Positions 27,093 to 35,828 are shown, numbered from the stretch's first letter. The stretch is 64,000 bases of DNA from Pseudidiomarina sediminum DSM 21906 (GCF_000423165.1 NZ_AUHL01000006.1:235107-299106), one strand, 5' to 3'. Translations and numbers: made by a program. The notes: generated by a model from the sequence alone, not told the origin.

Positions 27093-27823
27093 GCGCTCTC
27101 TCCTTGTTTAGGTTTGCGCTTAAAGCTAATGGTAAAGAACAGCAAGACCACTCCGGTGATCATCAATAAGAAGGTCCCGATAATGAAGCCTTGTAGCCAC
27201 CAGGTTTCAATATCAACGCGGTCTTCATAATCCATAATGTGGATCATCCAGAAAATGTCGAAACCACGCCAAAAGGTGTGACGTTTGACCAGCAGTTCAC
27301 CGCTCGTTTCGGACAGATAGAAACTGGTGCTGCCAAAATCATCAAAATTGACCTGCCAAATCGGCAGTAATTTCGGATTGAGCTCGCTCGGTGCTTCGTC
27401 GGTTAGATAAACAATAGAAGCAACTGCTGGATCCTCGAGGGCGTAATAGCGCACCGCCAAGGCCTCAATGTCTTGTTTGGAAAAGACAATTGGCTCGAGG
27501 GATTGCGCATCGAGTACGCGCTCACCTTGATGGCCCGTAACATGGTAGACCGGCACATTTTGGTTATTGAGCCAGCGCGTTTCGAGCTCGATGCTCTGGC
27601 TATGGGGGTACTTCGCTAACACGGCGTCGATGCTAGCGAGCTCGGTCGTAGGTGCGACAGGGCTGGCAATGTCTTTGATTAAGTGGTCACCATGGATGTA
27701 ATCAATATCGAAAAACACCATATAGGCGCCGCTGATACTCCAGAGCACCATTTGTACGCCAAACACCAAAGAAAGCCAGCGGTGCCATACGCGCCAGCGA
27801 CTGGAATGTTTAACCTGCGTCAT
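27089..27823 (-). CDS. PepSY-associated transmembrane protein
   Basis: A 244-residue membrane protein with an N-terminal helix (about residues 18-36), a large periplasmic PepSY-like part and a second helix (about 208-232), followed by a basic tail. His residues lie at both membrane edges (VWHRWLS near 14 and WMIHIMDY near 193). They would suit heme or quinone contact, as proposed for PepSY reductases. It is translationally coupled to the reductase fusion downstream and starts about 60 bases after the TonB receptor stop. This suggests one operon for uptake and reduction of an iron chelate. Confidence 0.82.
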   Translation of the reverse strand: MTQVKHSSRWRVWHRWLSLVFGVQMVLWSISGAYMVFFDIDYIHGDHLIKDIASPVAPTTELASIDAVLAKYPHSQSIELETRWLNNQNVPVYHVTGHQGERVLDAQSLEPIVFSKQDIEALAVRYYALEDPAVASIVYLTDEAPSELNPKLLPIWQVNFDDFGSTSFYLSETSGELLVKRHTFWRGFDIFWMIHIMDYEDRVDIETWWLQGFIIGTFLLMITGVVLLFFTISFKRKPKQGESA

Positions 27824-27886
27824 GTATTACCTCAGTTCGATAAAGTGAACGTTGCCGCAGCAAGAGCTACGGCAACGAGCAGGTGT

Positions 27887-30589
27887 TTAGAAGCTATAAC
27901 GCACTTTGAAGTACACTTGGCGACCTAAGAGATCATAGGTCATGGTATCCGTGTTCGCGTCGGTCCAGCTTTGAATGAAAGGCGCATCCTTATCAAACAG
28001 ATTGTTCACGCCCGCAGAAAGGGTGAGGTTACTGTTCATGAAGTACGAACCTTGCAGGTTGTGATAGAACACACTTGGAGCTTGCGCGCCAATATCACCT
28101 TCTGAAGCATTGATGTCATCGGCGCCGCCGATGTACTGCACTGAGTAGTGCACACGCCAGTCATCTTTTGCGAAGGTCGCATTAGCATTTGAGCGCCAGT
28201 GCGTGTAGCTGCCACGACCACCGGTAATGTAACCTGCGTACTCGATTTCGTCAGCGCCTGCAAAAGGTGCGAAGGTGTATTCATCGAGGTAGCTTACATT
28301 CCAGCTAAAGTCACTGTTCCAGCCAGCCAAGTTGGTTTGGTAGAATAAGGCCATATCAATACCCGACACATTTTCTGTGGCGGCATTGGTTGGTTGTGCC
28401 GACAAGAAGTTGATTTCACCCGTTAAATCATCACGCGTGAAATGCTCTGGGTTACAGAATGGGTGTGACATATTCTGCGAGTTATAACAGACCGAAAGCT
28501 TGGTTGAGCCAGGGATTGTTTGGATCGCGTTTTTCACATCGATGTTGTAGTAATCGACGGTCAACTGTAGGTTTTCAACAAAGCTGACATCCCAGACAAA
28601 GCCCGCTGTGAAGGTCTCTGCGTCTTCAGGTTTAAGGTTAGGGTTACCACCTACTGTGGTCAGTACGGTCGAACCGAACTGAGTATAGCCGGCCGGAAGA
28701 CCGTCCGCTTGACAGTTCGCCGCCACAGTTGGGTTTGCCCCAGCTTGATCCCAACCATCGCACGGATCTGTGGTGGTCAAGTTCCCTTCAGCGACACCGC
28801 CAAATAACTCTGGAATGTTCGGAATGCGGAAGGCAGTTGATTGGGTTGCACGTACTTTTAAGCTGTCGGAAACCTGCCATTGCAGCCCCACTTTGTAGTT
28901 GCCGTCACTACCAAAGGTGTCGTAGTCGCTGTAACGATAGGCCATTTCGAGGTCGAGCGACTGTGCCAATGGCGCATCACGCAAAATCGGTAGCGCGGTT
29001 TCAACATAGACTTCATTGACGGTATAGCTACCTTCAATCGGTTCGGCTTGGTTGGTATTCATGATCCCTGCCGCAATTGAAGAGTCGGGATGGCGCCAGC
29101 CTTTTTCTTTGCGCTGTTCGACACCGAAGGCGACCGGCACCCATCCCGCAGGGAGCTCAAAGAGTTCACCGGTGATATTTGCCGTGAGTGAACGTTGTTC
29201 GTTACCACCGTTATCGGTGGTGCGGAATAAAATATGTTCGAGCGCTTCCTGAGACACATCACCATAACCAAGTAAGTCGATGCACGGAATACCGTTGCTG
29301 CCACAGGTATCGGCATCAAGACCTTGTGCGAGACGTTCCAAGTTAACGATGTTGGTCATACCGTCAATGGCGGTGTTACGACCGTAGTTATAGGCAACTT
29401 CCCATTCCCAAGTGCCTTGTAAATAGCCGCTTAAGCCAACCACGGTACGGAAGGTATTTACATCTTGGAAGAAGGTACGTGGACCGCCTTCAAGTAGACG
29501 ACGACGGTCAAGACGAATGTCTTCGCCCGTTGGGTTGGTTGGGTGATCGGCGGTAAAAACGATATCGCGCAAGGTGCCAGGCGTTGCTAACTGATCTGAT
29601 TTGCGGTTGTTGTAGATTACTTCTGCAAAAGCCATGGTATCTGGCGTTAACTGGTAATCACCAATAACAGAGAAGTTCCAGTTAGTGATTGGGTTAACGG
29701 CGTTGAGGTATTGGAACGAATCAGAGTTATGTTTGGCGCCATCATAAGGTTCGAAAAAGTCGCCGTCGCCATTTGGGTCTTGATTGAAGTTAATGCGGTC
29801 ACCTGCGTTAGGGCCGCTCAAGATTGTTGCACGTCCGCCGTTAGTGCTTGAACTACCGACGCATGAAAGTTTTCCAGGGGTCACTTCCGCGAGGGCGCAA
29901 CCGGCTTGGTCAGCCATATTGATCTCTTCTGCGGTACGATACCCAACGCTCGCGATCACACGACCTTTGTCATTGCTTGCACCGAAAGTCACGTTGACGC
30001 TGCGGTCTTGACCATCACCTTCATCAGTGGCGCCGACACGACCTTCAATGGCGAAACCATCGTAGCTCTTCTTGGTGATAATGTTGACGACGCCGGCAAC
30101 TGCATCGGCACCGTAAATGGCAGAAGCACCGTCTTTGAGCACTTCAATGCGGGCAATCATTTCCATCGGGATCATGTTTAAGTCGACCGAGCTATTGGCA
30201 CCGGTACCGCCATTAACGACGCGTCGGCCGTTCAATAGCACTAGGGTTCGGTTGATTCCTAGACCTCGCAGGTTAACTTGCGTGGTACCGTAGCCGTTGC
30301 CGGTCCAGTAGGCGTTGCTTTGATTACCGGCAAAACCTGCTGAGGCAGACATTTTTTGTAAAATAGCGTCGACCGATGTTACCCCAGAGACCTCAATGTC
30401 TTCTGCTGTGAAAACTTGCACCGGCGCAGCGCTATCTGCTTCTTTACGCTGTAGGCGTGAGCCAGTTACTTTAATACGTTCATCAGCATCCGTTGCTTGT
30501 GTTTGGTTGTCTTGCGCTACTACCGCTGAAGTTGGCACTAAGGCCAAACTAATGGCAAGAGAAAGCGTCGAAAGAGGTCTTCTTTGCAT
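27887..30589 (-). CDS. TonB-dependent receptor, probable siderophore/iron receptor
   Basis: A 900-residue outer-membrane receptor. A signal peptide ends near residue 25 (AVVAQ-D). A TonB-box-like stretch RIKVTGSRLQR precedes the plug domain (about 55-180, with NRTLVLLNGRRVV and IEVLKDGASAIYGADAVAGVVNI). A 22-strand-type barrel follows and ends VRYSF. It has an AGGGTGA ribosome site and is followed by PepSY and PepSY-reductase genes on the same strand, the pattern of ferric siderophore uptake with reductive release. A weak Fur-box-like sequence lies just upstream at 30601-30620. The exact ligand is unknown; large receptors of this subtype in Alteromonadales can also carry peptides or glycans. 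Confidence 0.87.
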   Translation of the reverse strand: MQRRPLSTLSLAISLALVPTSAVVAQDNQTQATDADERIKVTGSRLQRKEADSAAPVQVFTAEDIEVSGVTSVDAILQKMSASAGFAGNQSNAYWTGNGYGTTQVNLRGLGINRTLVLLNGRRVVNGGTGANSSVDLNMIPMEMIARIEVLKDGASAIYGADAVAGVVNIITKKSYDGFAIEGRVGATDEGDGQDRSVNVTFGASNDKGRVIASVGYRTAEEINMADQAGCALAEVTPGKLSCVGSSSTNGGRATILSGPNAGDRINFNQDPNGDGDFFEPYDGAKHNSDSFQYLNAVNPITNWNFSVIGDYQLTPDTMAFAEVIYNNRKSDQLATPGTLRDIVFTADHPTNPTGEDIRLDRRRLLEGGPRTFFQDVNTFRTVVGLSGYLQGTWEWEVAYNYGRNTAIDGMTNIVNLERLAQGLDADTCGSNGIPCIDLLGYGDVSQEALEHILFRTTDNGGNEQRSLTANITGELFELPAGWVPVAFGVEQRKEKGWRHPDSSIAAGIMNTNQAEPIEGSYTVNEVYVETALPILRDAPLAQSLDLEMAYRYSDYDTFGSDGNYKVGLQWQVSDSLKVRATQSTAFRIPNIPELFGGVAEGNLTTTDPCDGWDQAGANPTVAANCQADGLPAGYTQFGSTVLTTVGGNPNLKPEDAETFTAGFVWDVSFVENLQLTVDYYNIDVKNAIQTIPGSTKLSVCYNSQNMSHPFCNPEHFTRDDLTGEINFLSAQPTNAATENVSGIDMALFYQTNLAGWNSDFSWNVSYLDEYTFAPFAGADEIEYAGYITGGRGSYTHWRSNANATFAKDDWRVHYSVQYIGGADDINASEGDIGAQAPSVFYHNLQGSYFMNSNLTLSAGVNNLFDKDAPFIQSWTDANTDTMTYDLLGRQVYFKVRYSF

Positions 30590-30600
30590 GATGTCACCCT

Positions 30601-30620
30601 GAATAAATTATCATTTTTAT
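30601..30620 (-). promoter_or_regulatory. Weak Fur-box-like sequence upstream of the TonB receptor
   Basis: Read on the minus strand, the core ATGATAAT matches the centre of the 19-bp Fur consensus, but the flanks match poorly (about 11-12 of 19 overall). It lies 12-31 bases before the receptor start. Iron repression would fit the operon content. Confidence 0.3.
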
Positions 30621-30804
30621 AGTTGAGCTTTATTGCACCAAATTATTCCGGCGCAACTTGTTTATACAACTTAACAATAGTCTGTTTTGTATTGGTGTAA
30701 AGTCAGACATATTGAAAAGTTGTATAATTAAACGCCATATTTACGGGGTTTTGTGGTCTTGTATAGTCAACTTGAGAAAGTTCTAAAATGCCACTAGGCC
30801 GACG

Positions 30805-30833
30805 GGGTAAGGCTTCCATTGGAAACCTTACCC
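30805..30833. repeat. Isolated strong hairpin
   Basis: GGGTAAGG (30805-30812) pairs perfectly with CCTTACCC (30826-30833). An inner TTCC/GGAA stem continues after one C/A mismatch, closing a three-base loop. It lies about 100 bases beyond the stop of the glycosyltransferase. No U-tract follows on either strand, so it is not a classical terminator. Confidence 0.65.
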
Positions 30834-30933
30834 ATGGTGAAAAAGTTGTTCAAGAGGTTTTGGAATAATTTATTATTGAATAAATATGTTAAAAATGTAG
30901 TTAATTATCAGGGCAAATGTAACGGGATGTGTC

Positions 30934-31968
30934 CTAGTTAGATTTGAAGACGAGTTTTTTCTGAAAGCGGTAGCTTAAAAGAAAAATGATCACTTCTGCC
31001 GCGGGCTTGCCGATAAAGGGTGATACGCCTGCCCATAGTAAGCCTTTGGTCAGGCCATAGTTGACGCTAACGAGAAGCACAGCAAGCAAAGTGTAATTCG
31101 AGGCATCGCGAGTCAGTGAGCCGCCTTTGCCAAAGACCCATTTGCGATTGATACTGAAATTGAAAATACCTGAACAGAGCCGAGCGCAGGCAATGGCGAC
31201 GAGAATCTCACCAGTGAAGCCGTAAATTAGCGCAAAAAGGCCATAATCAATGGCGGCCGAAGCAATGCCGACGCCCGAGAATTTTAAGAACTTTTTATAG
31301 ATCAGTGCAGAGTCTTGCAGTGGCTTAAAGTGACTGCTCTTGTTGCCATTCTCATAGACGGTGGTAATGGGCTCGCTGAGGAACTCAAGTTGCGCGCGCT
31401 TGGCGATCACGAGCATATCAAGTTCAAAATCGTAGCGGTTGCTTTCAACTTTGACGAGCTCGGGGAGTAATTGCCGAGGCACGCCACGCAGTCCGGTTTG
31501 GGTATCGGGTATATTGATTCGTAGTCCAAGACGGAAGGTCGCACGGGCAAAAGTATTGCCAAGCCATGAGCGAAACGGAATACCTTTCTCACGGAAGTTG
31601 CGACTGCCGAGCCACAGGGCCTGTGGCTGTTCGGCGAAAACTTGCGCAATACGTAAAATATCTTTCGGTAAGTGCTGGCCGTCAGCGTCTGCAGTGATGA
31701 CTCCAGAACAACTTGGACAGTGCTCTAATACCCAATGAAAGGCGGTCTTTAGTGCAGCACCTTTACCTTGATTCTGCTCATGATGGAGTACGGTAATGGC
31801 GTCAAATTGAGCCAGCGCATTGAAGATGGAGGCATCGTCGCTACCATCATTGATGACAATAATTGGACGCGTGGTTGCTTCTTGCGCACGCAAGTTACGA
31901 ACTAAATCTATTAAACGGTTATCTGGGTTGTACGCAGGAATAATAATTGCGGGTTGATGTGTCGGCAA
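30934..31968 (-). CDS. GT2 glycosyltransferase fused to GtrA-like membrane domain
   Basis: A 344-residue fusion. Residues 1-225 are a family 2 glycosyltransferase of the dolichyl/undecaprenyl-phosphate sugar synthase type, with IIIPAYNPDN, VINDGSDD and the metal-binding TADADGQH near residue 92. Residues about 228-344 form a GtrA-like domain with four helices (FLKFSGVGIASAAIDYG and FNFSINRKWVF are typical). Elsewhere the two are separate proteins that make and flip a lipid-linked sugar for surface glycan modification, so this protein could do both steps. The DUF3667 gene ends 10 bases upstream, suggesting one transcript. Confidence 0.87.
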   Translation of the reverse strand: MPTHQPAIIIPAYNPDNRLIDLVRNLRAQEATTRPIIVINDGSDDASIFNALAQFDAITVLHHEQNQGKGAALKTAFHWVLEHCPSCSGVITADADGQHLPKDILRIAQVFAEQPQALWLGSRNFREKGIPFRSWLGNTFARATFRLGLRINIPDTQTGLRGVPRQLLPELVKVESNRYDFELDMLVIAKRAQLEFLSEPITTVYENGNKSSHFKPLQDSALIYKKFLKFSGVGIASAAIDYGLFALIYGFTGEILVAIACARLCSGIFNFSINRKWVFGKGGSLTRDASNYTLLAVLLVSVNYGLTKGLLWAGVSPFIGKPAAEVIIFLLSYRFQKKLVFKSN

Positions 31969-31978
31969 AATCTGCTCT

Positions 31979-33010
31979 CTATGCGGTTAAAAGTCCAATC
32001 AAAATCATGACAATGAAGGCAATGCTTAGTAGAACCGTGTAGGCTACACCACACCAAAGGAATTTGAAAAGTGTCATTGGCCAACTTTGGCCATAAAATA
32101 GCTTTTGGGTGAACAGCATGTAGCTAACCATCCAAAATAACAAAATATTCTCCACCCAATTCACGATGTCTTCGAATAAAGGGCTACCTGATGCTGTCGT
32201 CGCCCAGGCTGAGCCTTTGCTTACGAGCGTTAGCACTGTTAAACACAGCAATAAAAAAGCGTGGGTATGCAGCGCTGCGGTCAGGTGTTCAAGATAATAG
32301 CGCTTCGAGAACATGTAGGTGATTTTTAAAAATAGCGCCCAGAAGGGGAGCATCAGAAGCATCATCTGCGGTGCTAACGACACCAAACGCTTGATGAGAA
32401 TATTAGGATCTTCCGCCAAGACGTCTAAGCGTTCTTTGATCGCTAAATTTTGCGCGTCACTTACAAAGGGAATATTAACCTTAAGATCTTCGGGTACGGT
32501 GGAGGCTTCTGGCGGTACCTTTTCTTGAGCTGCTTGTAAGCCACGTTCAATCTCTTGTTGCGTTTGTTGGAGAACACTTTCCACTGCCGCGGGCTGCGTC
32601 TCTTCTGCGCCATTCACGTCGATTGGGGTCGCGGAAAAATCGATCAGTGACGTCAAAACAAAAAATGAAATCAACGAGATGAAGAAGTACAGTCGCAGTG
32701 GTGGTACATAAGAAGCGTGCCGACCACGGACAAACTCTTGGGTGAGAAACGCTGGGCGGGCAAATAAACTTACCAAGGTACGGTAAAAGCGTGAATCCCA
32801 GTGACTGATTTCACCAAATAAGTCACCGACGACAGCAAAAATACTGCGAATGTACTGCCGATCTTGCTGACCGCAAACATGACAAAAATCTCCCAACAGT
32901 TCGCTGTCACAGTTTTTGCAGCGATGTAGCTCTGAGAGTGTTGCATTGGCCGCAGAAGCATCTTTAGCACTTTCTGAAGCACTTATCGCGGTGGGGTGAG
33001 TTTCTGTCAT
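31979..33010 (-). CDS. DUF3667 zinc-ribbon membrane protein
   Basis: A 343-residue protein. A zinc-ribbon-like pair of CxxC motifs (CKNC and CHVC, about residues 32-50) precedes the conserved DUF3667 segment (SRFYRTLVSLFARPAFLTQEFVRGRHASYVPPLRLYFF, about 77-120). Three or four transmembrane helices lie in the C-terminal half, after an acidic/Gln-rich extracytoplasmic loop. Function is not established; the family is often next to polyketide, lipid or transport genes. Here it is 10 bases upstream of the GT2-GtrA protein, so a link to envelope glycolipids is possible but only positional. Confidence 0.8.
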   Translation of the reverse strand: MTETHPTAISASESAKDASAANATLSELHRCKNCDSELLGDFCHVCGQQDRQYIRSIFAVVGDLFGEISHWDSRFYRTLVSLFARPAFLTQEFVRGRHASYVPPLRLYFFISLISFFVLTSLIDFSATPIDVNGAEETQPAAVESVLQQTQQEIERGLQAAQEKVPPEASTVPEDLKVNIPFVSDAQNLAIKERLDVLAEDPNILIKRLVSLAPQMMLLMLPFWALFLKITYMFSKRYYLEHLTAALHTHAFLLLCLTVLTLVSKGSAWATTASGSPLFEDIVNWVENILLFWMVSYMLFTQKLFYGQSWPMTLFKFLWCGVAYTVLLSIAFIVMILIGLLTA

Positions 33011-33070
33011 GGTTTGATCATGGGTTCATGTTGTTTTTTTGACAGTTTAGCGTAACTCGCTTGTCATACA

Positions 33071-33100
33071 CAAAAAAACCAACCTCAGTTGAGGTTGGTT
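33071..33100 (-). terminator. Rho-independent terminator of the small secreted protein gene
   Basis: AACCAACCTC (33077-33086) and GAGGTTGGTT (33091-33100) form a 10-bp stem with a four-base loop. On the minus strand the stem is followed by a run of T residues (complement of the A-run at 33072-33078). Confidence 0.9.
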
Positions 33101-33127
33101 TCTGTGAAAACAACAACGTTTGCGGGA

Positions 33128-33385
33128 TTAATTGTCGCCGTTATCTTTTTTCTTTTTGTCTTTTTTGTCGTCTGATGAAGCTTCTTGCAGAGCTTTACGC
33201 TGCGCTTCACGCTCAGCTTTCATTGCTTCGTGCTCAGCTTTCATTTTTTCACGTAGTGCCGCTTTGCGGTCCTCTACTTTTTGTTCCGCCTTTTGGTCTT
33301 GTGTATCGTTTTTTGCTTGGGCGTATGCGCCCATTGGCAAGCTTAAACTAATACCGACAACAAGTAAGGTTAACAAACGATTCAT
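33128..33385 (-). CDS. Small secreted, highly charged helical protein
   Basis: An 85-residue protein, counted from the ATG at 33385, which follows GGAGGTG. The open frame reaches 33400 but without a better site. A signal peptide (about residues 1-22, ending AYAQA) is followed by a Lys/Glu-rich stretch with regular heptad-like spacing, predicted to be a single long helix. The C-terminus is nearly all Asp, Lys and Asn (DDKKDKKKKDNGDN). It resembles small periplasmic helical proteins but I do not recognise a family. It is monocistronic with its own terminator. A same-length frame on the opposite strand is a shadow. Confidence 0.65.
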   Translation of the reverse strand: MNRLLTLLVVGISLSLPMGAYAQAKNDTQDQKAEQKVEDRKAALREKMKAEHEAMKAEREAQRKALQEASSDDKKDKKKKDNGDN

Positions 33386-33607
33386 AATCAGCACCTCCAA
33401 GTAGCTAATGTTCTCTAGTTTACCTCAGAACATTATGAAATGCGCAAAAATTCACCTTGAGCCCCCTTGGTTTTCATGAGTTTTACATAGCAAATATGGT
33501 GCGTTACTGATTGCAAACGCCTGCTAGATTGCGTGTTTGAAGAGGATTGCGTAAGTTAACAGAATATCGAAAAAAGCCTTAGTGCCAGCACAACGAGAGA
33601 GCAGTTC

Positions 33608-34819
33608 ATGACACAACAACCGAAACGTACGTGGTTTGGTCCCGCGACACTAGTTGCGGCCGCGTTTATTGGCCCCGGCACCGTGGTGACCGCAAGCCTT
33701 GCGGGAGCTAACTTTGGCTATGCACTGTTATGGGCGCTGGTTTTTTCGGTACTAGCGACCATGATTTTGCAGGAAATGGCGGCACGGTTGGGTGTGGTTA
33801 CCCAACAGGGTTTAGGTGAAGCTATTCATCAACATATTGCCTCGCCGATGCTGCGCTGGGGAGCGATTGCGCTTATTTTGTTTGCGGTAGTGATTGGTAA
33901 CAGTGTTTACCAGGGGGGCAACTTGATGGGAGCGACGCTAGGCATCGCCGGTGTGACCGGCACCCCACAGCCGTGGATGCCGATAGTGATTGGAGGTATT
34001 GCGATCGTGCTCTTGTGGTCGGGGAATTATCACAAGCTCGAGCGCGTGCTCATTGCTTTAGTAATGCTGATGAGCGGGGCATTTATTGCGACCTTGATCT
34101 TGAGCCAGCCGGACTGGGGCGCCTTTTTTAGCGGGTTGCTGGTCCCGTCATTGCCAGCGGGTTCTGTGCTCACCGTGGTGGCGCTTATCGGTACGACCGT
34201 AGTGCCATACAATTTATTTTTGCACGCTGCCAGCGCTGCGAAGAAGTGGTCTGGGGATGCGGCACTTGCCGATGCACGTCGTGATCTCGTGGTATCGATT
34301 CCGCTCGGTGGGCTTATTTCTATAGCCATAGTGTCTACCGCAGCGTCGGCGTTTTTTGGTCACGCAGTGCAATTGGAAGGCGCACGCGACTTAAGTGAAG
34401 CGCTGCGGCCACTGGCGGGCGATAGTGCCACTTGGCTAATGGCGATTGGCTTGTTTGCTGCGGGGCTTTCTTCATCGCTAACGGCACCCTTAGCGGCCGC
34501 GTACGCACTCAGTGGTTTGTTAGGTTATGGTGCTAATTTAAGAAGCTTACCGTTTCGTTTGACTTGGATTGGCGTGATTAGCGTGGGGATGCTCATCGCT
34601 TCACTCAAGTTAAAACCGGTTGAAGTGATTTGGCTTGCCCAAGTCGCGAATGGTCTGCTCTTGCCGGTGATGGCGCTGTTTCTGCTCTGGGCCTGCAACC
34701 ATGCCATGCTTGGCGCCAAGCGAAATACCGGGTGGCAGAACCTCATGGCCGGGGTGGTGGTGTTGATTGCCACCGGTTTAGGAGTGCGCAGTATCGGCGC
34801 TGCGCTAGCGTTTTGGTAA
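33608..34819 (+). CDS. Nramp-like transporter lacking the canonical DPGN metal motif
   Basis: A 403-residue LeuT-fold membrane protein with about 11 helices, of the Nramp superfamily (FIGPGTVVTASLAGANFGYALLWAL at TM1, TTVVPYNLFLHAASAAKKW at TM6). In true Mn/Fe Nramps, TM1 carries DPGN and TM6 carries a metal-binding Met (MPHN-like). Here these read GPGT and VPYN, so the usual Asp, Asn and Met ligands are missing. Either another ion is carried (some Nramp-related branches carry Mg or Al) or proton coupling differs. It is a single gene with a purine-rich GAGAGAG upstream. The minus-strand gene ends 10 bases after it. Confidence 0.82.
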   Translation: MTQQPKRTWFGPATLVAAAFIGPGTVVTASLAGANFGYALLWALVFSVLATMILQEMAARLGVVTQQGLGEAIHQHIASPMLRWGAIALILFAVVIGNSVYQGGNLMGATLGIAGVTGTPQPWMPIVIGGIAIVLLWSGNYHKLERVLIALVMLMSGAFIATLILSQPDWGAFFSGLLVPSLPAGSVLTVVALIGTTVVPYNLFLHAASAAKKWSGDAALADARRDLVVSIPLGGLISIAIVSTAASAFFGHAVQLEGARDLSEALRPLAGDSATWLMAIGLFAAGLSSSLTAPLAAAYALSGLLGYGANLRSLPFRLTWIGVISVGMLIASLKLKPVEVIWLAQVANGLLLPVMALFLLWACNHAMLGAKRNTGWQNLMAGVVVLIATGLGVRSIGAALAFW

Positions 34820-34829
34820 CGCGTCGGTA

Positions 34830-35828
34830 CTAGTGGCCGAATTGAAGCTCGAGTTCTATACCCACCAGCCAGCGAGGTTTGCGCTGTTCATGCAGCACTT
34901 CACGCGGCCAGTGCAGCCCTACCCAGCTCTCTAAATAAAACCATTCGCGCAGCACCCGCGCGCGGTGCAGTAGCTTGGCGCCATAGTCTTGTAGCGGAAC
35001 TTCTGCTTCGGTCTCACCGTACCACCATAGCTCACCGCCGATGGCGCGTTCTGGGTGATAAATGTAATAGACTCGGTCTGAGGCATGCCAACGTACCCCT
35101 TCTGTGCGCTCGGCAAAGGTGCCGCGAATCCAGAATTTATTGAACCATTGGTCACTGATCGCGAAATCGTGCTCGATGGTTTGGCCAATGCCAAAGCCAT
35201 CGGTATCACGCCAGAACCCAACCGTTTGAAAATGTAGCTCGCTGCGCTCATTAACGATGGTTTCATAGCGATAGCGGGCGCGCACATACGGTTCGAAGGC
35301 GAGACCTCCACGGAAGCCGGCCCCGAATGACAAATCGTGCTCAGCTTCAACGAAGGGATCAAACCCAAGCCCGACCATCCACTCTTCGTCGGCATTGTCG
35401 CGTCGGATCACCGTGGGCCGTGTGGTTTGCTGATTGTTAATAAAATCATCAAAATCGCCGCGGCCGATGATGGCAGAAAAGCGTCGCTTGGCTTGCGGTA
35501 AGATAATTTTGGCGCGCAAGCTTGAATCGACCTCAAAACCATCATACTCATCCCACTGCGGGGCAATGGTCAAACTGCCGTACACGTCCTCATAAGCATC
35601 GGCTTCAAACTCCGTCGGGCCAAAAAATGAGTCGAGCCATGCGGCCGTCGCACTGACGGACGTGTGCAGCCCTTCACGAACGTTGTCCAATACTTCTTCG
35701 GTGTCTTCTTCGAGCGTTTCACTACTCTCGGTTTGCTGGGCGTAGCTCAGCGACAGGCTTGCCGCAAAAGTGCAGCATAGCAAGGTCTTAAGAAAAAGAG
35801 TGAAGATGGTTTTGAAAGCTGGAGTCAT
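34830..35828 (-). CDS. Putative outer-membrane protein of unknown function
   Basis: A 332-residue protein with a signal peptide (ending SLSYA-QQ near residue 30) and an acidic linker (about 31-55, rich in Glu). A body follows with many alternating aromatic/polar strands, such as SELHFQTVGFWRDTDGFGIGQTIEHDF, that look like a beta-barrel. The C-terminus is VGIELELQFGH. I recognise no characterised family; similar proteins occur as hypothetical proteins in Alteromonadales. AAGGAT precedes the ATG. It lies alone between the Nramp-like and malic enzyme genes. Confidence 0.6.
   Translation of the reverse strand: MTPAFKTIFTLFLKTLLCCTFAASLSLSYAQQTESSETLEEDTEEVLDNVREGLHTSVSATAAWLDSFFGPTEFEADAYEDVYGSLTIAPQWDEYDGFEVDSSLRAKIILPQAKRRFSAIIGRGDFDDFINNQQTTRPTVIRRDNADEEWMVGLGFDPFVEAEHDLSFGAGFRGGLAFEPYVRARYRYETIVNERSELHFQTVGFWRDTDGFGIGQTIEHDFAISDQWFNKFWIRGTFAERTEGVRWHASDRVYYIYHPERAIGGELWWYGETEAEVPLQDYGAKLLHRARVLREWFYLESWVGLHWPREVLHEQRKPRWLVGIELELQFGH

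Larger units (their letters stand above)
30590..30933. other. AT-rich intergenic region with repeated dyads and a hairpin
   Basis: No gene is visible in this 344-base gap. It holds an 11-bp perfect inverted repeat (TTATACAACTT at 30662-30672 and AAGTTGTATAA at 30717-30727). Two related 18-base direct copies start CTTG and end near CAACTT (30657-30674 and 30758-30775, 14 of 18 matching). A separate strong hairpin lies at 30805-30833. It must contain the promoter of the TonB operon on the minus strand and the 3' region of the upstream glycosyltransferase transcript. Confidence 0.7.

Noticed and set aside
33132-33404. A 90-residue plus-strand frame (Ser/Phe-rich) over the small secreted gene
   Set aside because: The minus-strand frame has a signal peptide, a GGAGGTG site and a terminator, so the plus-strand frame is a shadow.
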